Origin: Tardiphaga sp.
Lineage (GTDB): Bacteria > Pseudomonadota > Alphaproteobacteria > Rhizobiales > Xanthobacteraceae
Length of the DNA stretch: 7,754 bases
NCBI GenBank assembly: GCA_028290325.1
Contig: JAQGJY010000267.1
Location: 1-7,754 of the forward strand
Direction: 5' to 3'
Below, piece by piece: positions 1 through 5,110 of this stretch. Position numbers and translations under genes: made by a program. Within the stretch, counting starts at the first letter, position 1. The number at the start of each line of letters is the position of its first letter. Below the pieces are notes generated by a model that had not been told where the DNA came from, ran no database searches, and was given only the letters and a program-made list of their open reading frames with translations.

Positions 1-233
1 GGCTCTGCCGGTTGCTCACCCAGGGCAAGCGCGCCGCCGACAAGGGCGAGTGTCGGTTGACGCTCGACGATCTGCTCGCGTCCAGCGAGGGGCAGTTGCT
101 GGTCGCAATGCCGCCGCACCGTTTCGCATCCGCGCCGCTGGTCACAACGCTTGATCGCCTGATGCAAAGCGCCGCCGACGGCGTCTGGTTGGGCGCAACC
201 GTTTCTATCGTGGCGACGATGCGCGGCGGTTGA
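1..233 (+). pseudogene. dnaE2: dnaE2 (imuC) 5' part, upstream of a frameshift; 5' end outside window
   Basis: This is the upstream piece of the error-prone DNA polymerase gene that continues at 197. Reading from position 3 gives LCRLLTQGKRAADKGEC followed by a DLL motif and a LLVAMPP strand. This is the known pattern of the C-terminal half of the DnaE2 PHP domain. The frame has no start in the window and is open to the left edge, so the gene begins outside; from the usual family length of about 1,080-1,100 residues, roughly 70-90 residues are missing. Family similarity ends after ...GVWLGA at 195-197. The frame then runs through unrelated codons to TGA at 231-233, while the expected continuation NRFYRGDDARRL is found one base back, in the frame starting at 197. 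The TTG at 12 is an internal leucine codon, not a start. In most genomes this gene follows imuA and imuB, which would lie to the left. Confidence 0.85.
195..201 (+). other. Apparent one-base deletion (frameshift) in dnaE2
   Basis: The bases read GCAACCG. The conserved protein reads ...GVWLGA in one frame up to 197 and NRFYRGDD in the frame starting at 197, so the A at 197 would have to be used twice. One extra A (CAAACC instead of CAACC) would restore one uninterrupted DnaE2 frame. The downstream frame is closed by a TGA at 152-154, so the switch must lie between 155 and 230; homology places it at 195-201. No X-XXY-YYZ slippery heptamer occurs in the upstream frame within the overlap, which argues against programmed -1 frameshifting. 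Confidence 0.8.
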
Positions 234-3040
234 TGCGGTTGCAGACCATCGCAACAAACGCCGGCCTGGCGCTGCTCGCGACGAATGACGTCCTGTATCA
301 TCACCCGGCGCGGCGGCCGTTGCAGGACGTGCTGAGTTGCATCCGCGAAAAGACCGCGATCGATGCGATCGGCCGCAAGCTCGAAGCCAATGCCGAGCGA
401 CATCTCAAGCCCGCGCAGGAAATGATACGGCTGTTTCATAATTTCCCCGATGCGATTGCGCAAACGCTGCGTTTTGCCGAGCGGATATCGTTCTCGCTCG
501 ACCAGCTCAAATATCAATATCCGAACGAGCCGGTGCCGTCGGGCAAGACGGCGCAGCGTCATCTCGAAGACCTGACCTGGGCCGGCGCCAGACATTATTT
601 CAAGGACCAGGTCGATGATGCGCTGCGCGTCACGTTGGAAAAGGAGTTGGCCCTGATCGCTGAACTCGATTACGCGCATTATTTCCTGACCGTCCATGAC
701 ATCGTTGTGTTCGCCCGCAACAAAGGCATCCTGTGTCAGGGCCGTGGCTCGGCGGCGAATTCAGCTGTCTGCTATGTGCTCGGCATTACCGCGGTCAATC
801 CGACCGAGATCGATCTGCTGTTCGAGCGCTTCATTTCCAAGGAGCGGCTGGAGCCACCCGACATCGATGTCGATTTCGAGCATTCGCGGCGCGAGGAGGT
901 GATGCAATATGTCTATGCGCGTTACGGTCGCCACCGCGCCGCGATCATCGCCACGGTCATTCATTATCGCCCCCGCTCGGCGATCCGAGATGTCGGCAAG
1001 GTACTCGGTCTCACCGAGGATGTGACCGCCGCGCTCGCCGATACGGTGTGGGGCAGTTGGGGCAAGGGTCTCAACGACATGCAGGTGAAGCAGGCCGGGC
1101 TCGATCCGAGCAATCCGACCGTCAGCCTTGCGGTCACGCTCGCGACCGAGCTGATCGGCTTCCCGCGTCATCTGTCGCAGCATGTCGGCGGCTTTGTGCT
1201 GACGCAGGATCGGCTCGACAGCTTCGTGCCGATCGGCAATGCGGCGATGGCCGCCCGCACCTTCATCGAATGGGACAAGGACGATGTCGACACGCTGAAG
1301 ATGATGAAGGTCGATATCCTCGCGCTGGGCATGTTGAGCTGCATCCGCAAATGCTTCGACCTGATCGCCGATCACAAGGGCATTCGCTATGGTTTAGTCA
1401 CTGTGCCGCGTGAGGATCAAAAAGTTTACGACATGCTCTGTCGCGGTGAGTCGCTCGGCGTGTTTCAGGTCGAGAGCCGCGCGCAGATGAACATGCTGCC
1501 GCGCCTGAAGCCGCGCACCTTCTATGATCTCGTCATCCAGGTCGCGATCGTGCGGCCCGGTCCTATTCAGGGCAACATGGTGCATCCCTATCTGAAGCGG
1601 CGTAAAATGGATCCGGAGAAGATCGATTACCCCTATCCGAAGGGCGGCGATCAGGCCGAACTTAAGGGTGTTCTTTACAAAACGTTGGGCGTGCCGCTGT
1701 TCCAGGAACAGGCCATGCGGATTGCGATGAAAGCCGCGGAATTCACTTCCGAGGAGGCCAATGGCCTGCGGCGTGCGATGGCGACGTTCCGAAATGTCGG
1801 CACCATGCCGCTGTTCGAGGAGAGGATGGTGAGCCGCATGATCGCGCGTGGTTACGATCCGACCTTCGCCAAAACCTGTTTCGACCAGATCAAGGGCTTC
1901 GGCAGCTATGGTTTCCCGGAAAGCCATGCCGCGAGCTTCGCGCAGCTGGTCTATGTGTCATCATGGCTGAAGCATCATCATCCAGATGTCTTCTGCTGCG
2001 GACTGCTGAACTCGCAGCCGATGGGTTTCTACGCACCCGCGCAGATCGTGCGCGATGCGCGCGATAACAGAGTCATCGTGCGTGACATCGATATTTCCTT
2101 CAGCCACGGCGACAACATGCTGGAAGAAAAGACCGGCGACTATCATGCGGTGCGGCTGGGCTTCCGCCAGATTGACGGGTTCAGGGTCCGCGATCTCGAC
2201 AGACCGCAATCTTGGTCTGACGACGACTGGTGTCAGCGGATCGTCGTCGCGCGCGAACGCTGCGCGATCACGACGCTGGAGGATTTCGCGCGCGCGACGA
2301 AACTGCCGAAACGCGCGCTGGTGTTGCTCGCGGATGCGGACGCCTTCCGCTCCATCGGGCTCGACCGTCGCGGCGCGCTGTGGGCGGTGCGACGCCTGCC
2401 GGACGACGTGCCGCTCCCTCTGTTCGAGAGCGCCGATGCGCGCGAATTGTCCGACGAGTCCGCGGAGCCCTTGCCGCAGATGCCCGCCGCCGAACATGTC
2501 GTCGCGGATTACCAGACCATCCGGCTGTCGCTGAAAGGCCATCCGATGCAATTCCTGCGGCGGCTCTTCGATGCCGAGCGGGTGATGACTTGCAAACGCG
2601 TGTCCGATACGCGGAGCAATGGCCGCCGCGCGTCATGTGCCGGCGTCGTGCTGGTGCGGCAGCGGCCGGGCAGCGCGAAAGGCGTGGTGTTCATGACGCT
2701 GGAGGATGAAACCGGCATCGCCAATGTCGTGGTCTGGCCGTCGATCCTTGAACAATTCCGCAAGGAAGTGATGGGCGCGCGGCTGATCTTGGTGGAGGGC
2801 ACCATTCAGGCCAGCGAAGAGGGAGTCGTGCATCTCGTCGCGTCCCGTCTGGTCGATCGCAGTTTCGAGCTGAACGACTTGTCCGAAGGGCTCTCGCCGG
2901 AACGATCGTTGCTGCCGGATAAAGCCAATCGCGACGAACCGCTCAACGGCGACCGCCGCGATCATCCCGATGCGCCGGCCCAGCAAATCCGCCATCCACG
3001 CGACGTCAGGATTTTACCACGGTCGCGGGATTTTCATTGA
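197..3040 (+). CDS. dnaE2: Error-prone DNA polymerase DnaE2/ImuC (main part, downstream of frameshift)
   Basis: This is a C-family DNA polymerase alpha subunit, the catalytic member of the ImuA-ImuB-DnaE2 mutasome that performs translesion synthesis and damage-induced mutagenesis. The similarity starts at 197 with NRFYRGDDARRL and runs unbroken to SRDFH, the usual DnaE2 C-terminus, before TGA at 3038. Visible in order are the end of the PHP domain (ATNDVLYH, RRPLQDVL, LEANAERHLKP), the palm motif GRGSAANS (about 735-760) and PDIDVDF. The two aspartates matching E. coli DnaE D401 and D403 are at 866-868 and 872-874, and the third (KVDILALG) is at 1313-1315. RPGPIQGNM, FQEQAMRIA, FGSYGFPESHAASFA, a helix-hairpin-helix region (about 2255-2390) and an OB fold (about 2630-2870) follow. 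All catalytic residues are therefore intact. Annotated alone, the piece would start at TTG 230 or ATG 233, but neither has a clear Shine-Dalgarno and both lose part of the PHP domain. The frameshift makes function uncertain unless it is a sequencing error. Confidence 0.93.
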   Translation, partial: NRFYRGDDARRLMRLQTIATNAGLALLATNDVLYHHPARRPLQDVLSCIREKTAIDAIGRKLEANAERHLKPAQEMIRLFHNFPDAIAQTLRFAERISFSLDQLKYQYPNEPVPSGKTAQRHLEDLTWAGARHYFKDQVDDALRVTLEKELALIAELDYAHYFLTVHDIVVFARNKGILCQGRGSAANSAVCYVLGITAVNPTEIDLLFERFISKERLEPPDIDVDFEHSRREEVMQYVYARYGRHRAAIIATVIHYRPRSAIRDVGKVLGLTEDVTAALADTVWGSWGKGLNDMQVKQAGLDPSNPTVSLAVTLATELIGFPRHLSQHVGGFVLTQDRLDSFVPIGNAAMAARTFIEWDKDDVDTLKMMKVDILALGMLSCIRKCFDLIADHKGIRYGLVTVPREDQKVYDMLCRGESLGVFQVESRAQMNMLPRLKPRTFYDLVIQVAIVRPGPIQGNMVHPYLKRRKMDPEKIDYPYPKGGDQAELKGVLYKTLGVPLFQEQAMRIAMKAAEFTSEEANGLRRAMATFRNVGTMPLFEERMVSRMIARGYDPTFAKTCFDQIKGFGSYGFPESHAASFAQLVYVSSWLKHHHPDVFCCGLLNSQPMGFYAPAQIVRDARDNRVIVRDIDISFSHGDNMLEEKTGDYHAVRLGFRQIDGFRVRDLDRPQSWSDDDWCQRIVVARERCAITTLEDFARATKLPKRALVLLADADAFRSIGLDRRGALWAVRRLPDDVPLPLFESADARELSDESAEPLPQMPAAEHVVADYQTIRLSLKGHPMQFLRRLFDAERVMTCKRVSDTRSNGRRASCAGVVLVRQRPGSAKGVVFMTLEDETGIANVVVWPSILEQFRKEVMGARLILVEGTIQASEEGVVHLVASRLVDRSFELNDLSEGLSPERSLLPDKANRDEPLNGDRRDHPDAPAQQIRHPRDVRILPRSRDFH

Positions 3041-3122
3041 GCTAGTTTTTAATTGAGATAACGCCTCGTACCATCCTGTCTGCTGTGGACTTACGCGAAG
3101 CGGGCTTGCTCGCCGCCGACGT
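3041..3122. other. Convergent intergenic gap, no clear terminator
   Basis: These 82 bases separate the stop codons of dnaE2 (plus) and the DUF4337 gene (minus). A TTTTT run at 3046-3050 follows the dnaE2 stop, but no convincing stem precedes it. On the minus strand GCGAGCAAGCCCGCTTCGC is only an imperfect stem with too small a loop and no T-run. Termination here may be Rho-dependent; that is inference. Confidence 0.5.
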
Positions 3123-3713
3123 TCACATCAGATGCACGGCATGCGGCGCGAACAGGCCGATCAGCGTGAAGGCGATGCCGGCAACCGCCAGCGCGCCCGA
3201 TACATAAGCCAGCACGATCATGCCGGTGATGATCGTCGCCGACGCCAATACGATGCCGATCTGGAACGCCGCCGACGCGACCTCGTAATGATGATACTTG
3301 GCCAGCGCCAGATCGCGCTTTTCCTCGGCCTGCTTGGCGCGCGCCGCGAGCTGGTCCTGGCCTTCGCCGGTTTCCGGCTCGGACCGGTAGCGATCGGCGG
3401 TCTTCTTCCAGTCCTCGATCTGCTTTTGCAGCGCGCCCTTGGCGGTGTCGTCGCCCATGACGCCGAGGCTCAATCGCGCCTGATCGGACGTCGCCTGCAC
3501 CACGGTGCGGCGGATACTTTTGGCCTGGAAGAAGGCCCAGAGGTTTGACGCCTCGACGTTCTTGCTGATCGATTCGGTCTGCGCGCCTTTGCCAAGCGTC
3601 TCGGACAGCGCCAAAAACAGAGCGATCACGGCGATCAGCAGCGCGATCTTCTTGTTGGAGCCGGACGCATGTTCGACGTGCTCCGCGTGTTCCATGCTTT
3701 CGTGCGCGCCCAT
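3123..3713 (-). CDS. DUF4337 domain-containing membrane protein
   Basis: This 196-residue protein resembles the DUF4337 family, whose function is unknown to me. The N-terminus is short, hydrophilic and rich in His and Glu (HESMEHAEHVEHASG). One membrane segment follows (about residues 23-40, KKIALLIAVIALFLALSETL). Then comes the typical NVEASNLWAFFQAKSIRRT stretch and a charged helical region (about 86-140, coiled-coil-like, many Lys, Glu, Gln and Ala). Two closely spaced membrane segments follow (about 149-170 and 171-190), ending APHAVHLM. It probably sits in the inner membrane with the central region on one side. The ATG at 3713 is supported by an AGAGGA-type ribosome-binding site 7-8 bases upstream (complement of 3721-3727). 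The gene converges with dnaE2 across 82 bases and lies downstream of xerC on the same strand, but a 229-base gap with a palindromic element argues for its own promoter. No function can be inferred from the neighbours. Confidence 0.88.
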   Translation of the reverse strand: MGAHESMEHAEHVEHASGSNKKIALLIAVIALFLALSETLGKGAQTESISKNVEASNLWAFFQAKSIRRTVVQATSDQARLSLGVMGDDTAKGALQKQIEDWKKTADRYRSEPETGEGQDQLAARAKQAEEKRDLALAKYHHYEVASAAFQIGIVLASATIITGMIVLAYVSGALAVAGIAFTLIGLFAPHAVHLM

Positions 3714-3724
3714 GTCTCAATCCT

Positions 3725-3754
3725 CTTGCGAACCCGCGTGAGCATTGTCGCAAG
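3725..3754 (-). promoter_or_regulatory. Inverted repeat in the leader of the DUF4337 gene, overlapping its ribosome-binding site
   Basis: On the minus strand CTTGCGA (3754-3748) is followed by 16 bases and then TCGCAAG (3731-3725), a perfect 7-base inverted repeat. The proximal arm overlaps the first bases of the AAGAGGA ribosome-binding site (3727-3721), and the repeat ends 11 bases before the ATG. It could be an operator for a dimeric regulator, or an RNA stem that partly hides the ribosome-binding site. Only the symmetry is seen; the role is inference. Confidence 0.4.
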
Positions 3755-3802
3755 CGATCACGGCATGCAAGTGAAACGATGATGACGATGGGGTTTGGCG
3801 AC

Positions 3803-3934
3803 GCGGCCGTCATCGCCCGGCAACGGGCGCACCTTTGCGTCCCGCGACCGGGCGACCCGCTATTTCGACATCATGTTCAAGCACGAGCGCCCGGGCATAC
3901 CGGTTGTTCCGCTTTGGCGGATGATGACGGCCGC
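3803..3934. repeat. Palindromic intergenic repeat-like element with 12-base terminal inverted repeats
   Basis: GCGGCCGTCATC at 3803-3814 is matched exactly, in reverse complement, by GATGACGGCCGC at 3923-3934. Inside are two further perfect small stems: CGCCCG-GCAA-CGGGCG (3814-3829, a GNRA-type loop) and TCCGC-TTTG-GCGGA (3908-3921). The phrase CGACCGGGCGACCCGCTATT lies between them. The general form, GTCATCGCCCGG at one end and (G)GCGGATGATGACGG at the other, resembles intergenic palindromic repeats I know from Bradyrhizobium and relatives; that assignment is from memory. The element ends 8 bases from the xerC stop codon. It carries no T-run next to either stem, so it is not a standard intrinsic terminator, though it could stabilise the xerC mRNA 3' end. 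It explains most of the gap between xerC and the DUF4337 gene. No gene is seen in it. Confidence 0.6.
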
Positions 3935-3942
3935 AGGTGGTC

Positions 3943-4908
3943 TCATGGCCTCGGATGCGCGGTGCGATAGACCTCGAACAGCCGCTCAGTGTCGATCCCG
4001 GTATAGACCTGGGTGGTCGATAACGACGCGTGGCCGAGCAATTCCTGAATCGCGCGGAGGTCGCCGCCGCGCGTCAAGAGATGCGTGGCGAAGGAGTGGC
4101 GCAGCGCGTGCGGGGTGGCGCTGTCGGGCAGGCCGAGCGCGCCGCGCAGCCGCTCCATCGTCAGCTGGATGATGCGGGGGCTCAGCGGCCCGCCGCGCGC
4201 GCCCACGAAGACCGGCCCGTCCGCCGGCAGCGGGTGCGGGCATTGCGCGATATAATCCTGCACCGCCTGCAATACGCTTTGCAGCACCGGCACCATGCGG
4301 GTCTTGTTGCCCTTGCCGGTGACGACGAGCACGTCGCCTTCGCCCGGCTTCGGCACGTCGCGCTTCAAAAGCCCCAGGGCCTCGGAGATGCGCAGACCGG
4401 AACCATATAGAAGAGCCATCACCGCGGCGTCGCGCGCCCAGATCCACGGCTCGCGGTTCTCACCGGCGCGAATGTCCGGATCGACCACCTGCCGCGCGGC
4501 CGCCATCTGCAGCGGTTTGGGCAGGCTCTTGCCGATTTTCGGCGCACGGATCGCCGACAATGCACCAAGCTTGCCGACGCCCTCGCGCTCGAGAAATTTT
4601 CCGAACGACCGCAGCCCGGCCAACGCGCGGGCCAGCGAACGGCCGGCGACATCGTCGGCGCGCCGCGCGGCCATGAAGGCGCGAATGTCGGTGGCTTCCA
4701 ATCTGGCGAAACGCGCCAGCGAGACCCGGGTGCCCCAATGCCCGCTGAGAAACATCAGGCATTGCCTGAGGTCGCGGGCATAGGCCTCGAGCGTTTTCGG
4801 CGACAGCCGCCGCTCGGTCCGCAGATGCGCCAGCCAGCGCGTCATCTGCAACGAGAGCGATTCGTCGGCGCAGACGAGGTTGATGGGGGGGACGGCAGGT
4901 TTGGTCAT
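3943..4908 (-). CDS. xerC: Tyrosine recombinase XerC
   Basis: This 321-residue site-specific recombinase would act with XerD at the dif site to resolve chromosome dimers before division. The N-terminal SAM-like DNA-binding domain spans about residues 18-110 (LRTERRLSPKTLEAYARDL, ALAGLRSFGKFLEREG). The catalytic domain carries the full set: R173 (GSGLRISEAL), K199 (TGKGNKTR), H267 and R270 (HALRHSFATHLL), H293 (LLGHASLSTTQVYT) and the nucleophile Y302. Length is normal for Xer proteins. The ATG at 4908 is the natural start for the family, although no strong Shine-Dalgarno is seen (only weak GAACGC). XerC is preferred over XerD because of the GLRISEAL and GDLRAIQELLGHASLS wording and the divergent neighbour priA, but the two families are close. 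There are no phage genes or att-like repeats beside it, so a mobile-element integrase is unlikely. Confidence 0.93.
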   Translation of the reverse strand: MTKPAVPPINLVCADESLSLQMTRWLAHLRTERRLSPKTLEAYARDLRQCLMFLSGHWGTRVSLARFARLEATDIRAFMAARRADDVAGRSLARALAGLRSFGKFLEREGVGKLGALSAIRAPKIGKSLPKPLQMAAARQVVDPDIRAGENREPWIWARDAAVMALLYGSGLRISEALGLLKRDVPKPGEGDVLVVTGKGNKTRMVPVLQSVLQAVQDYIAQCPHPLPADGPVFVGARGGPLSPRIIQLTMERLRGALGLPDSATPHALRHSFATHLLTRGGDLRAIQELLGHASLSTTQVYTGIDTERLFEVYRTAHPRP

Positions 4909-4945
4909 GATGCGTTCAATGATGAGACAATGAAAGTTATCACAT

Positions 4946-4960
4946 CGCTTCGGTGAAGCG
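4946..4960. promoter_or_regulatory. Short perfect palindrome upstream of xerC
   Basis: CGCTTC-GGT-GAAGCG is a perfect 6-base inverted repeat with a 3-base centre, 38-52 bases before the xerC start. There is no adjacent T-run, so it is not a terminator. The position would suit an operator or promoter-proximal site for xerC, but this is inferred from symmetry and place only. Confidence 0.3.
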
Positions 4961-4980
4961 CGGGTTAAGCACCGCCGCTG

Positions 4981-5056
4981 CCGTCACCGGGGTCGCCCGG
5001 GCGCAGGGGGAGTCTGCGCCCACTGCCAGGCGATGACGGTTGTGGGCATGACCCAC
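4981..5056. repeat. Second palindromic intergenic element between xerC and priA
   Basis: Outer arms CCGTCACCG (4981-4989) and CGATGACGG (5031-5039) pair at 8 of 9 positions. An inner stem GGGCGCAG (4999-5006) and CTGCGCCC (5014-5021) is perfect around a 7-base loop. A further stem GTGGG-CATGA-CCCAC lies at 5042-5056. The outer arms and the GCCCGGGCGCA core resemble the left end of the element at 3803-3934 (CCGTCATC, GCCCGGCAACGGGCGCA), so the two may be members or remnants of one repeat family. No T-run follows the stems. It lies in the probable priA leader or promoter region. Confidence 0.45.
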
Positions 5057-5110
5057 TGGTTCCGCAGGCCGCCGCGGCTTACATGAGCCACCCGTCCAGC
5101 GAGACATTGC

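Larger units (their letters stand above)
4909..5110. promoter_or_regulatory. Divergent intergenic region between xerC and priA
   Basis: This 202-base region must hold the promoters of both xerC (leftward) and priA (rightward). No clear sigma-70 hexamer pair stands out on either strand. The most evident features are symmetric sequences: a short palindrome at 4946-4960, a nested stem-loop at 4981-5039 and a small stem at 5042-5056. The last 50 bases before priA include GCCGCGGC, a perfect 8-base palindrome. No LexA-type GAAC-N7-GTTC box was found. Confidence 0.5.

Noticed and set aside
155..233. Programmed -1 ribosomal frameshift in dnaE2
   Set aside because: No X-XXY-YYZ slippery heptamer exists in the upstream frame across the overlap, and DnaE2 is not known to me to use frameshifting.
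761..1375. 204-codon minus-strand frame, with similar ones at 1394-1927 and 1961-2551
   Set aside because: All are antisense to the polymerase core of dnaE2 and have compositions typical of shadow frames.
3046..3050. T-run after dnaE2 as an intrinsic terminator
   Set aside because: No stem of useful length precedes the five T bases.
3795..4172. Plus-strand frame of 125 codons starting in the intergenic palindrome
   Set aside because: Its first part reads through the repeat element and the rest is antisense to the xerC catalytic domain; there is no ribosome-binding site or recognisable protein.
3943..4908. XerC homologue as the integrase of a genomic island
   Set aside because: No tRNA end, direct repeats, excisionase or phage genes are nearby, and the sequence matches chromosomal Xer recombinases next to the housekeeping gene priA.
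4909..5110. SOS (LexA) box controlling xerC or priA
   Set aside because: No GAAC-N7-GTTC sequence was found in this region or in the other gaps; the dnaE2 operon promoter is outside the window.
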